Assembly: GCF_900129885.1 (NCBI RefSeq)
Contig: NZ_FQXE01000024.1
Span: forward strand, 1 to 41,674
Reading direction: 5' to 3'
DNA: 41,674 nucleotides
DNA from: Pollutimonas bauzanensis
GTDB lineage: Bacteria; Pseudomonadota; Gammaproteobacteria; Burkholderiales; Burkholderiaceae_B
Under the pieces are notes generated by a model. That model had not been told where the DNA came from, did not search any database, and saw only the letters and a program-made list of their open reading frames with translations. A program made the position numbers and the translations under genes. The stretch's first letter is position 1, and every line of letters starts with the position of its first letter. Shown here piece by piece: positions 28,236 through 36,141 of the stretch.

Positions 28236-28960
28236 GAGGGGTTCCTGTTTGCCGGCGCCTTCGCGGCGCCGTATTCATGCCTGCCATGAGGCAAAGGCGC
28301 TGTCGCGCCGGGCAGGGGCGCGCGCAGCCCGCCCAGCAGGAAGCTCATGAGCCGGGCAAGCAGTTTCTGGGCGCCGTCGCCATCGCCGGGTTCGGGCTCG
28401 GGCCAGCCCATGGCCAGGCGCAGCACTTCGGTGCCGGAAATGGCGTAAGAGGTGGCGCCGAGCATGAAATGGAAGCGCCAGACGATCTCCTCTTCGGGCA
28501 CGTCGGGCAGCGATTTCAGCAAGGCATGCTTGAAACGTTCGATGACGCCGGTATGTTCGTCCACGAACATGCTGCGTATGAAGCCGCCGGGGTCGGACAT
28601 GCTGCGTTCCAGCAGCGGCACGAAGGCCTTTTCGCCAGGGCTGGCGCCGCTGGCATGGCGAACCAGCGGGCCGAAGAAGGCCTCGACGATGAGCGAGGGC
28701 TTGAGCGGCTGGCCCTGGGCTTCGTTTTCCAGTTCGTCCAGCAGCGCGAGCCGTTCCTGGTTCAAGGCGGTCAGCCGGCGCTCGAAGACAGCATGCACCA
28801 AGCCGTCTTTGGAGCCGAAGTGGTAATTCACCGCGGACAGGTTCACGCCCGCGGCAGCGGTGATCTGGCGCATGGAGGTGTTGTCGTGCCCTTGCTGCGC
28901 GAAGAGCTGTTCGGCGGCATCAAGGATGGTGTTGCGGGTGGATGAGCGAGAGAGAGTCAT
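28232..28960 (-). CDS. psrA: TetR-family repressor of fatty-acid genes, PsrA-like
   Basis: The N-terminal helix-turn-helix (TSMRQITAAAGVNLSAVNYH, about residues 28-47, then FGSK) strongly resembles Pseudomonas PsrA, which represses beta-oxidation genes until it binds long-chain fatty acyl ligands. The ligand-binding part shares WRFHFMLGATSYAISG with that family. The product is 242 residues. It is the first gene of the unit, overlaps fadE by four bases, and a CAAAC-N4-GTTTG operator of the PsrA type lies 10 bases before its start. Autorepression of the whole operon is the simplest reading. The regulator's name is a similarity call. Confidence 0.85.
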   Translation of the reverse strand: MTLSRSSTRNTILDAAEQLFAQQGHDNTSMRQITAAAGVNLSAVNYHFGSKDGLVHAVFERRLTALNQERLALLDELENEAQGQPLKPSLIVEAFFGPLVRHASGASPGEKAFVPLLERSMSDPGGFIRSMFVDEHTGVIERFKHALLKSLPDVPEEEIVWRFHFMLGATSYAISGTEVLRLAMGWPEPEPGDGDGAQKLLARLMSFLLGGLRAPLPGATAPLPHGRHEYGAAKAPANRNPS

Positions 28961-28969
28961 AGGGCCTAG

Positions 28970-28987
28970 TTCAAACGTTTGTTTGAA
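28970..28987. promoter_or_regulatory. PsrA-type operator of the beta-oxidation operon
   Basis: TTCAAAC-GTTT-GTTTGAA is a perfect 7-base inverted repeat with a 4-base spacer. Its core CAAAC-N4-GTTTG fits the published Pseudomonas PsrA consensus (G/C)AAAC-N2-4-GTTT(G/C). It begins 10 bases upstream of the repressor's ATG and touches the candidate -10 box, where binding would block transcription. Confidence 0.75.
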
Positions 28988-29015
28988 ATATAGGCTTTAT
29001 GGCGGGAAAGAGAAA
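28987..29015 (-). promoter_or_regulatory. Candidate promoter of the repressor-fadE operon
   Basis: On the minus strand TTTCTC (29015-29010) and TATATT (28992-28987) are 17 bases apart. The -35 is weak. The -10 adjoins the PsrA-type operator. Confidence 0.45.
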
Positions 29016-29050
29016 GCTAGTATTTACACGTAGGCCACGGGAATGGCAGC

Positions 29051-29099
29051 CCGGCCCTGTCTTGCCGACGCCGATATGGCGTCGGCAAGACAGGGCCGG
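29051..29099. repeat. Perfect 22-base-pair inverted repeat
   Basis: The 22 bases at 29051-29072 are the exact reverse complement of 29078-29099, around a GATAT loop. The arm begins CCGGCCCTGTCTTGCC. There is no T-run on either side. It lies upstream of the repressor promoter and downstream of the barrel-protein gene. It could insulate the two units, act as a 3'-end stabiliser, or be a copy of a dispersed palindromic element. Confidence 0.85.
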
Positions 29100-29142
29100 C
29101 AGGACGGAGCCGCCGCCCGGGCTAAGACAAGGCTGGCCCCGC

Positions 29143-29172
29143 GCCGGCGGGTCATGGGCTTACCCCGCCGGC
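29143..29172 (-). terminator. Hairpin downstream of the barrel-protein gene
   Basis: GCCGGCGGG (29143-29151) pairs with CCCGCCGGC (29164-29172) around a 12-base loop, about 30 bases after the stop codon of the minus-strand gene. No T-run follows, so it is only a possible Rho-independent terminator or an RNA-end stabiliser. Confidence 0.4.
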
Positions 29173-29203
29173 CAGCGCCCTGGGGAAGTGCTGTCGGCCA
29201 TTC

Positions 29204-29917
29204 CTAGAAGTAATAGGAAACGCCGATATAGACGGCGGGAATGAATTTGTATTTTTCCACCTTGTCGCGGAATTCGTCGAATTGTTCGTTGACGGCCTGA
29301 TCGACGCGCTGAGGGTCGGACAGGCGGGCGGCATCATAGGTCGGGCCCGAAATCGCATACGATGTCCTGGGCTTGTTGGCGTAGTACACGCCCAGGTCGG
29401 CGACAAAGCCCCAAGTGTTCGCTTTTTGCTGCGCTACATTCAGCCCGTAGCCGATACCGATGTAGGGGGTCAGGGACCGGTATTTGGCTTTGGTGGTGTA
29501 GGAATCGCCCTCGCCCAATTGAAGCGTCGTGCCGTTCAGCTTGACGGCGTTGGCTTTTCCGCTCAATTCGGTATCGCGCCAAGCCAGTCCGCCGGTGAGG
29601 CGAAAACCGTTATCGACCGGAAACCAGTCCAGATAGAGGCTGGCATTGTCGTTTTTCAGCTTGCCGGAGTAGTCGATGGCGCCGGCGCTGAAATCGCGGT
29701 TGATCGAGCCGATGGTGGTGAAATCCGCGCGCAGGGTGAACGACCTGTTCAAGCCATAGGCATAGCCCAGCCCGGCGCCCAGAAACCCGGCCTTGGCATA
29801 AACGCCATGGCGGGAGTCCCGATCGGCGGCGGATGCGTCCAGGGATTGGGACAGGGCGGGGGCGCACAGCAGCGTGAACAGGGCGCCCGCGCAAAATGAT
29901 TTGGATTTGAAAGACAT
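29204..29917 (-). CDS. Outer-membrane beta-barrel protein of unknown role
   Basis: This 237-residue secreted protein has a signal peptide (MSFKSKSFCAGALFTLLC, cut near ALSQS). Alternating hydrophobic strands follow, such as GVYAKAGFLGAGLGYAYGL and ASLYLDWFPVDNGFRLTGGL, and it ends in VSYYF with the terminal Phe typical of inserted barrels. It resembles small OmpW/OmpA-like barrels, but no clear family motif is seen. The start at 29917 is chosen because only it puts the signal peptide at the N-terminus; the ribosome-binding site is weak. It stands alone, flanked by hairpins on both sides. Confidence 0.72.
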   Translation of the reverse strand: MSFKSKSFCAGALFTLLCAPALSQSLDASAADRDSRHGVYAKAGFLGAGLGYAYGLNRSFTLRADFTTIGSINRDFSAGAIDYSGKLKNDNASLYLDWFPVDNGFRLTGGLAWRDTELSGKANAVKLNGTTLQLGEGDSYTTKAKYRSLTPYIGIGYGLNVAQQKANTWGFVADLGVYYANKPRTSYAISGPTYDAARLSDPQRVDQAVNEQFDEFRDKVEKYKFIPAVYIGVSYYF

Positions 29918-30063
29918 GATCGTGGGAAGATTTTGAAAAAACAGAAGGAGCGCGAAGCTTAGATGGATTGAACGCCGTTCAATCCGTCGAATAAGGGGGG
30001 AAGTGCGCGATTCCAACATTTCCGGCCTGCGCCAGTCCGGCTGCTTGATATTATTCATCGTAG

Positions 30064-30095
30064 GCTGGATCAGCGCCGACGGCGCGTGATCCAGC
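30064..30095. terminator. Long hairpin between the aldehyde dehydrogenase and barrel-protein genes
   Basis: GCTGGATCA (30064-30072) pairs with TGATCCAGC (30087-30095), and GCGCC/GGCGC continues the stem inside, with one extra G and a 3-base loop, giving 14 pairs. It lies about 20 bases after the dehydrogenase stop (minus strand) without a T-run. It probably marks the end of that transcript. Confidence 0.55.
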
Positions 30096-30114
30096 GTGGC
30101 TGCGTGGCGAAAAA

Positions 30115-31542
30115 CTAGATATGGGTGACGAACTTGGTGACCAGGTAGCCGTCGAAGGTTTCCGAGCCGCCTTCGCTGCCGATGCCGCTGTCCTTGACGC
30201 CGCCGAAGGGGGTTTCGGGCAGGGCGCTGCCGAAGTGATTGATGTTCACCATGCCCGCTTCGATATTGTTGGACGCCCTGGTGGCGGTTTGCAGCGAATT
30301 GGTGAACACATACGAGGACAGGCCGAAGGGCAGGGAGTTGGCGCGCCTGATGACATCGTCGGTATCCGAGAATCGCGCAATGGGGGCGATGGGGCCGAAG
30401 GGCTCCTCGGTCATGAGCATGGAGTGCTCGGGCAGGTCGGTGACGACGGTGGGGGAAAAGAAGTGGCCGGCGCGATCCAGCGGTTCGCCGCCCAGTATTA
30501 CCTTGCCGCCGAGCTCGCGTGCGTTTTGCATGAATTTGGTCATGGTGGGAACGCGCCGCGCATGCGCCAGGGGACCCATCTGTGTTTCGGGATCCAGGCC
30601 GTCGCCGACTTTTACGGTTTTGAGAGTATCGACAAAGCCTTCCAGGAACTGGTCGTAGACTTTTTCGTGGACATAGAAGCGGGTGGGCGATACGCAGACC
30701 TGGCCGGCATTGCGCACTTTGAATCGCGCCAGCTGCTTGGCGGCGCGGTCGACGTCGGCGTCGTCAAAGACGATGACCGGCGAGTGCCCGCCCAATTCCA
30801 TGGTGACGCGCTTCATGTGCGCGCCGGCCAGCGAGGCAATGTGCTTGCCTACGGGCACCGAGCCCGTGAAGGACACCTTGCGCACGATGGGCGAGCGGAT
30901 GAGGTAGTCGGACACTTCGCTGGGCACGCCCCATACTATATTGAGCACTCCGGGGGGCAGGCCGGCGTCGTGGAAAAGGCGGGCGATGGCCATGACGGCA
31001 CTGGGGGAGTCCTCGGGGCCTTTCAGGATAATGGTGCAGCCGGCGCCGATGGCGGCGCAGACTTTGCGTATGGCCTGGTTGTAGGGGAAGTTCCAGGGCG
31101 TGAACGCGGCGCATACGCCTATGGGCTCGCGCAATACCATCTGGCGGACTTCCGGGCTGCGGGGGGTGATGACGCGGCCGTATATGCGGCGGCATTCTTC
31201 GGCATGCCAGTCGGCATGATCGGAGCACGACATGATTTCGCCTACCGATTCAGCCAGCGGCTTGCCTTGGTCCAGCGTCATGTTGCGGCCGATTTCCTGG
31301 GCGCGGTCGCGTGAAAGCTGGCCCACCTTGCGCAGGATTTCCGAGCGCTGCATGGGCGAGCTGTGGCGCCAGGTTTCGAAGGCTCGCGCGGCCGCGGCCA
31401 GGGCGCGGTCCAGATCCGCGGTGGTGGCGTGGGGCAAATGGCCCAGCACGTCCAGCGTCGAGGGATTGCTGACTTCTTCCGTCTTGCGGCCTTCGCCGCT
31501 TATGAATTCGCCGTCTATATATAGTGCTAGTGTCTCGTACAT
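30115..31542 (-). CDS. NAD(P)-dependent aldehyde dehydrogenase, succinate-semialdehyde dehydrogenase-like
   Basis: This aldehyde dehydrogenase oxidises an aldehyde to the acid. The class motifs are complete: FTPWNFPYNQ for cofactor binding, FTGSVPVGK, catalytic Glu in MELGGHSPVIVF and nucleophile Cys in NAGQVCVSPTRFY, with EEPFGPIAPI near the C-terminus. The start at 31542 gives 475 residues and the usual YETLALYIDGEF opening; an upstream ATG at 31674 adds a basic non-homologous stretch. Overall pattern and length fit the GabD/succinate-semialdehyde group, but substrate is not certain. It appears to be a single-gene unit. Confidence 0.9.
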   Translation of the reverse strand: MYETLALYIDGEFISGEGRKTEEVSNPSTLDVLGHLPHATTADLDRALAAAARAFETWRHSSPMQRSEILRKVGQLSRDRAQEIGRNMTLDQGKPLAESVGEIMSCSDHADWHAEECRRIYGRVITPRSPEVRQMVLREPIGVCAAFTPWNFPYNQAIRKVCAAIGAGCTIILKGPEDSPSAVMAIARLFHDAGLPPGVLNIVWGVPSEVSDYLIRSPIVRKVSFTGSVPVGKHIASLAGAHMKRVTMELGGHSPVIVFDDADVDRAAKQLARFKVRNAGQVCVSPTRFYVHEKVYDQFLEGFVDTLKTVKVGDGLDPETQMGPLAHARRVPTMTKFMQNARELGGKVILGGEPLDRAGHFFSPTVVTDLPEHSMLMTEEPFGPIAPIARFSDTDDVIRRANSLPFGLSSYVFTNSLQTATRASNNIEAGMVNINHFGSALPETPFGGVKDSGIGSEGGSETFDGYLVTKFVTHI

Positions 31543-31784
31543 ATCGTGCTTTTTCTCTTTCGTCGGGAGGGGAATGGGGTCGTCGCGCCGATGGCGGCGC
31601 AGGCTAAGGACTTTATAGCATGCCTGCCGCCGTCGCCGCGAGCTTGCGTTCATGCAACGATGGGCGGCGTCCATTTCCGGATCCGCCCGGGCCGAATGGC
31701 CTAGTCATTTCGGCGGACTGTATCGTTTTTAACGAACTTTACAATTGTTGATATTAATCAGTTCACCCTATTTACGTTTATATG

Positions 31785-31813
31785 TAGTCATGCCAGTAAA
31801 TTACAGATACAAT
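31785..31813 (+). promoter_or_regulatory. Candidate promoter of the adhesin-secretion operon
   Basis: TAGTCA (31785-31790) and TACAAT (31808-31813) are exactly 17 bases apart, within the most AT-rich stretch of the window (about 31720-31815). Transcription would start near 31820 and give a leader of roughly 420 bases. Confidence 0.55.
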
Positions 31814-31819
31814 CCGCTT

Positions 31820-32243
31820 TCAGATTGAAAGCCCCTGCTTCCTTCCCTCAAAAGGCGCGGCATTTGGCGGCCCCCCAACGGGGAACACGGGCGGCTTCAT
31901 TCTTCCAGACGCAAGGTTATGCTCCAAGAATACGGGCCAGAAACCCGTAGCTCCGCCTTGCCACGTAGCGAGCTTATCGCGTGAATCCCCGTTATTGGTA
32001 TGTTTCTCCTCCGCAGGAGTCTTGCGGACGAGCATACGATTCATACAGCACCGTTCCAAACCGGCCATTTTCTTCCCACGAGTCCTATCGGACACGACCG
32101 CGATGCGCGGGCTCAACCGCCCGGCGTACTTGCTTCAGGCGTGTTCGACGGCTCGGCGCAGCCGTGGACGCTCGGGCAGGGTGAGCTTCGTTTCCATGCT
32201 TTCCGCATGAATAAAAACTTGAATTGATTTAGGAGAAGTTCTT
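31820..32243 (+). promoter_or_regulatory. Long, strongly structured 5' leader of the secretion operon, no gene recognised
   Basis: The gap before the TolC gene holds many nested complementarities when read as + strand RNA. An outer stem AACGGGGA (31877-31884)/TCCCCGTT (31986-31993) continues with CACG/CGTG. Inside are GCAAGG (31911-31916)/CCTTGC (31956-31961) and TACGGG (31931-31936)/CCCGTA (31944-31949). A second module is closed by GTATG (31998-32002)/CATAC (32033-32037). It contains two mutually exclusive hairpins: CTCCT/AGGAG (32006-32019) or TCCGCA/TGCGGA (32010-32028). Smaller hairpins follow at 32082-32093, 32108-32123, 32149-32164 and 32195-32209. I recognise no known riboswitch class. 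A regulatory leader, a small RNA or a dispersed repeat are all possible. Confidence 0.5.
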
Positions 32244-33716
32244 GTGCATTTGCGTAAAACTCTGAACGTAGCCGCGCTCGCGGCTACCGCAACGTTTGTC
32301 AATGTGGCGTGGGCGCAGTCCAGCAGTCTGGAGCAGTCGGTGGAAAAAACCGTGCTGAGCAATCCGGAGGTGCGTGCCCGCTTCCAGGATTTTCAATCGA
32401 CCCTAGAAGGCCAGAATGTGGTCAACGGGGGCTTGCTGCCTCAGGTCACAGCCCAGGGGTGGACGGGGCGCGAATGGCGCGGCAGCACGTCGGAAGATGA
32501 ATCGGCGCACTGGGGACGCAGCGGCTATAGCCTGCAATTGCGCCAGCTTTTATTCGATGGCTTCTCCACCATCAACAACGTGAAGCAGCTGGGCTTCGAA
32601 AAGCTGTCCGGCTACTATGAACTGCTGGCGACGGTCGACAACCTGGCCATCGAAGCGGCCAATGCCCACCTCGACGTGCAGCGCTACCGCGAAATGGAAC
32701 ACCTGGCGCGCGACAACTTTGGCGTGCACGAAACGACATTGAAGCAGTTGCGCGAACGCCAGGAATCCGGCGTCGGGCGGGGCGTCGATCTGGAACAGGC
32801 CAACGGCCGGCTGGCCCTGGCGCAATCCAATTTGATGACCGAGAGCAACAACCTCAACGATGTGAACCAGCGCTATCGGCGTGTCGTGGGCGAGTATCCG
32901 CCTGCGACCTTGCTGGACGCGCCCGATGTATCGGGATTCCTGCCCAAGGATCCCAAGGATTTCATGGGCTCGTTGCGCGGCAACCCTTCGATTCTGGCCA
33001 AGCAGGCCCTGGTGCAGGCCGCCCAGGCCGGCGTGTCGTCCGCCAAAGGCCGGCACGCTCCCACGCTGGAACTCCAGGCCGCCACCGGCAAAGACCGCGC
33101 CCAGCCCGGCACGCCTTACCGCGACGCGCAAAGCTCCAATGTGCAATTGGTGCTGTCCTACAACCTGTTCCGCGGCGGCGCCGACCAGGCCCGCGTGCGC
33201 CAGACCACCGCGCAATCCTATGCCGCTCGCGACGTGCGCGACTACACCTGCCGCAACGTCCAGCAAGACCTGTCCGTCGCCTGGAACAATATCATCAAGC
33301 TGCGCGAACAGCTGCCCTTCCTGCGCGAGCATGAAATGGCCACCGCCAAAGTCCGCACGGCCTATATGCAGCAATTCCAGATCGGGCAGCGCTCGCTGCT
33401 GGACTTGCTGGATACCGAAAACGAATTGTTCGATTCGCGCCGCGCGCTCGCCAATGCGGTATTCGACCTGAAAAAGGCCGAATACCGGTGGCTGGCCCTG
33501 TCGCACCAGGTCCTGCCCGCGATCGCGATTTCCCAGCCCTATAACGATGCGCCCGAAGAAGCCGCCGGCCTGGATTTTCCCGAGGAAAGCCTGACCGCCT
33601 GCCTGACGCCCGCGCCCGACACCAGCAATCTCAAGCCGGTGGCCCTGGAATACCGCAACGGCATGCTGCCTCCCGTGATCAAGACCACGGTGCCGGGCAA
33701 CAGGCAGATCCAGTGA
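32244..33716 (+). CDS. lapE: TolC-family outer-membrane channel of a type I secretion system (LapE-like)
   Basis: This is the outer-membrane duct through which the adhesin would leave and in which a LapA-type adhesin stays anchored. It starts with GTG at 32244, with AGGAGA (32231-32236) 7 bases upstream. A signal peptide ends at AWA-QSS. Two outer-membrane-efflux repeats follow, rich in long helices (NLAIEAANAHLDVQRYREME, GVGRGVDLEQANGRLALAQSNL, QFQIGQRSLLDLLDTENELF). At 490 residues it is typical for TolC homologues, with an acidic/proline-rich C-terminal extension. It opens the operon with the ABC transporter and adaptor genes. Confidence 0.92.
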   Translation: MHLRKTLNVAALAATATFVNVAWAQSSSLEQSVEKTVLSNPEVRARFQDFQSTLEGQNVVNGGLLPQVTAQGWTGREWRGSTSEDESAHWGRSGYSLQLRQLLFDGFSTINNVKQLGFEKLSGYYELLATVDNLAIEAANAHLDVQRYREMEHLARDNFGVHETTLKQLRERQESGVGRGVDLEQANGRLALAQSNLMTESNNLNDVNQRYRRVVGEYPPATLLDAPDVSGFLPKDPKDFMGSLRGNPSILAKQALVQAAQAGVSSAKGRHAPTLELQAATGKDRAQPGTPYRDAQSSNVQLVLSYNLFRGGADQARVRQTTAQSYAARDVRDYTCRNVQQDLSVAWNNIIKLREQLPFLREHEMATAKVRTAYMQQFQIGQRSLLDLLDTENELFDSRRALANAVFDLKKAEYRWLALSHQVLPAIAISQPYNDAPEEAAGLDFPEESLTACLTPAPDTSNLKPVALEYRNGMLPPVIKTTVPGNRQIQ

Positions 33717-33760
33717 GCCAGGCGTATTGAACCGGGCTTGTCTACTTGAAGGAGCCTTAT

Positions 33761-33979
33761 TTGGAACAGGATAAGCCGCGGAAGTCCGATCTTTCAGTGC
33801 TGGATGCCGGATTCATCCGGGTGCTGGAAGATCTGATCGATGCTTTGTTGGCCAATGGCACCTTGCGGCTTACCGACTTGCCGCCCGAGGCCCTGGAAAA
33901 GCTCAACCAGCGCAAACACACCCGCCAGCGCCTGCGCGATTCGCTCGATTTGATAGATGACGAGGACAGTCTGCTGTGA
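33761..33979 (+). CDS. Small acidic protein between the TolC and ABC genes
   Basis: This short reading frame starts with TTG at 33761; AAGGAG (33749-33754) lies 6 bases before it, which strongly favours this start over a TTG at 33746. The product is 72 residues: a charged N-terminus, a helix FIRVLEDLIDALLANG, then LRLTDLPPEALEKLNQRKHT and an acidic end LDLIDDEDSLL. No signal or membrane segment is visible. Its stop overlaps the ABC gene start by one base, so it is translated with the transporter. I do not recognise its family. A chaperone or transporter-assembly role is a guess from position only. Confidence 0.72.
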   Translation: MEQDKPRKSDLSVLDAGFIRVLEDLIDALLANGTLRLTDLPPEALEKLNQRKHTRQRLRDSLDLIDDEDSLL

Positions 33980-36141
33980 TGGATGCCGTAGCCGCTAGAG
34001 CCGAACAGGTGCCGCCCCACCTGACGCATGATGATCCTCTGCTGGGATGTCTGGTCGAATTGAGCCGCATGCACGGCAACCCTTGTTCGGCCCAGGCGCT
34101 GTCTGGCGGCTTGCCGCTGGTCGACGATAAACTGACCCTGGCGCTGCTGCCCCGCGCGGCGGCGCGCGCGCATTGTTCGGCGCGGCTGTTGCGCCGCCAG
34201 CTGGACAATCTCCCGGCGGTGCTGCTGCCCGCCATCCTGGTATTGCGGGGCCAGCGCGCCTGCCTGCTGCTCGAAGCGCGGGCGGATTCCTACCTGGTGC
34301 AGTATCCGGAATCCGGCAGTCCGGTCGAGGTCGCCGCCGACGCGCTGCGCGCCGACTACACCGGCCTGGCCTACTTCATCAAGCCCTTGTTCCGCTTCGA
34401 AGCGCGGGCGCGCGACGCGACCAGGCCGCGCAGCAAGCACTGGTTCTGGGCCGTCGTGTTCGAGAACTGGCGCCTGTATCGCGACGCCATCATCGCCGCG
34501 GTGCTGATCAATATCTTCGCGCTGGTGATGCCCCTGTACACCATGAATGTGTACGACCGGGTGGTGCCCAATAACGCCATCGAAACCCTCTGGGTGCTTA
34601 CCATAGGCATTGCGCTGACCATGGTGTTCAACCTGGTCCTGACTTCCGTGCGCGCCTACGTCGTGGATACCGCGAGCAAGCGGGTCGACGTCAAGCTGTC
34701 GGCGCAGATCATGGAGCGCGTGCTGGACCTGCGCATGGAAAGCCGGCCGGTGTCCGTCGGTTCCTTCGCATCCAATCTGCGCTCTTTCGAGTCGGTGCGC
34801 GATTTCATCGCGTCGGCCAGCCTGACGACGCTGGTCGATCTTCCATTCGTGCTGCTGTTCCTGGCGATAATGGCCTGGATATCGCCCTGGATGATCATTC
34901 CTCCGGCCGTCGCCATTGTGGTGGTGCTGGTCGTGTCCTTTGTCGCCCAGGCGCGCATGGGGCGCCTGGTCGTTGAATCCTTCCAGGCCAGCGCCCAGCG
35001 CAATGCGGGCCTGGTCGAATCCCTGGCGGGCCTCGAAACCCTGAAAACGCTCAATGCGCAGGGGACTGCCCAGCGCAAGTGGGAAAGCTCCACTGAATTC
35101 CTGGCCCGCATCGGCGCGAGAATCAAGCTGATCTCGTCGGTAACCGTGGCCTTCGTGCAAACCACCCAGCAACTGGTCACCATCAGCGTCATTGTCATCG
35201 GCACTTTCCTGATCCAGGACACGCAGCTGTCGCTGGGCGGCATCATTGCCTCGTCCATGATAGCGGGCCGCTGCCTGGCGCCGCTGGGCCAGGTCGCGGG
35301 ATTGATGATGCAATATCAGAATGCGCGCATCTCGCTCAACTCCATCGACGGCTACATGAAAATGGCGGTCGAGCGGCCGGCGGAAAAGAACTTCGTGCCG
35401 CGTCCTTTTCTGGAAGGCTCCATCGAGTTTCGCGATCTCAGCTTCACCTACCCCGGCAGCACCCAGCCCTCGCTGGACAAGATCAACCTGAAATTCAAGG
35501 CCGGCGAAAAGGTGGGGATCATCGGGCGCATAGGGTCGGGCAAGACCACCCTGGAAAAACTGGTGCTGGGGCTGTACGAGCCCACCGCCGGCGCCGTGCT
35601 GATCGATGGCATCGACATCAAGCAGATCGACCCCGCCGACCTGCGCCGCGCCATCGGCTATGTGCCGCAGGACCCGGTGCTGTTCTACGGCAGCCTGAAA
35701 TACAACCTGATGATGGGCGCCCCATTCGCCGACGACAGCCAGATGCTGGACGTCGCGCGCATCGCCGGCATAGAGGACTTTGCCGCCCGCCACCCGGAAG
35801 GCTACGACATGATGATAGGCGAGCGCGGCGATTCGCTGTCCGGCGGCCAGCGCCAGTCCGTGGCGGTGGCTCGCGCGCTGATCAACGACCCGCCCATATT
35901 GCTGCTGGACGAACCCAGCAGCAATATGGACAACCAGAGCGAGGCGGCGCTCAAGCGCCGCCTGAAGGACGCCTCGGCGGGCAAGACCATGGTGCTGGTC
36001 ACCCATCGCACCGCCCTGCTGGAACTGGTCGACCGCCTGATCGTGATCGATAACGGCAGGGTCATGGCCGATGGCCCCAAAGACCAGGTCGTCGAGGCCT
36101 TGCGCAATGGCCAGATCGGCCGAGCCAAGGGGGCGGCATGA
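33979..36141 (+). CDS. lapB: Type I secretion ABC transporter (LapB-like)
   Basis: This inner-membrane ATPase and permease would export the adhesin. Domains in order: a degenerate C39-peptidase-like domain (about 1-135), a transmembrane domain starting near residue 160 (DAIIAAVLINIFALVMPLYT), and a nucleotide-binding domain with Walker A GRIGSGKT (516-523), signature LSGGQRQSV, Walker B ILLLDEPSSN and an H-loop in VTHRT. No catalytic Cys-Gly motif of true C39 peptidases is seen, as expected for transporters of RTX/LapA-type adhesins without leader cleavage. The ATG at 33979 overlaps the small gene's stop; 720 residues. Confidence 0.94.
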   Translation: MDAVAARAEQVPPHLTHDDPLLGCLVELSRMHGNPCSAQALSGGLPLVDDKLTLALLPRAAARAHCSARLLRRQLDNLPAVLLPAILVLRGQRACLLLEARADSYLVQYPESGSPVEVAADALRADYTGLAYFIKPLFRFEARARDATRPRSKHWFWAVVFENWRLYRDAIIAAVLINIFALVMPLYTMNVYDRVVPNNAIETLWVLTIGIALTMVFNLVLTSVRAYVVDTASKRVDVKLSAQIMERVLDLRMESRPVSVGSFASNLRSFESVRDFIASASLTTLVDLPFVLLFLAIMAWISPWMIIPPAVAIVVVLVVSFVAQARMGRLVVESFQASAQRNAGLVESLAGLETLKTLNAQGTAQRKWESSTEFLARIGARIKLISSVTVAFVQTTQQLVTISVIVIGTFLIQDTQLSLGGIIASSMIAGRCLAPLGQVAGLMMQYQNARISLNSIDGYMKMAVERPAEKNFVPRPFLEGSIEFRDLSFTYPGSTQPSLDKINLKFKAGEKVGIIGRIGSGKTTLEKLVLGLYEPTAGAVLIDGIDIKQIDPADLRRAIGYVPQDPVLFYGSLKYNLMMGAPFADDSQMLDVARIAGIEDFAARHPEGYDMMIGERGDSLSGGQRQSVAVARALINDPPILLLDEPSSNMDNQSEAALKRRLKDASAGKTMVLVTHRTALLELVDRLIVIDNGRVMADGPKDQVVEALRNGQIGRAKGAA

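Noticed and set aside
31820-32116. 98-codon minus-strand open frame in the leader region
   Set aside because: No family recognised and no good ribosome-binding site. The region is dominated by base-pairing on the plus strand. It remains possible if homologues conserve the frame.
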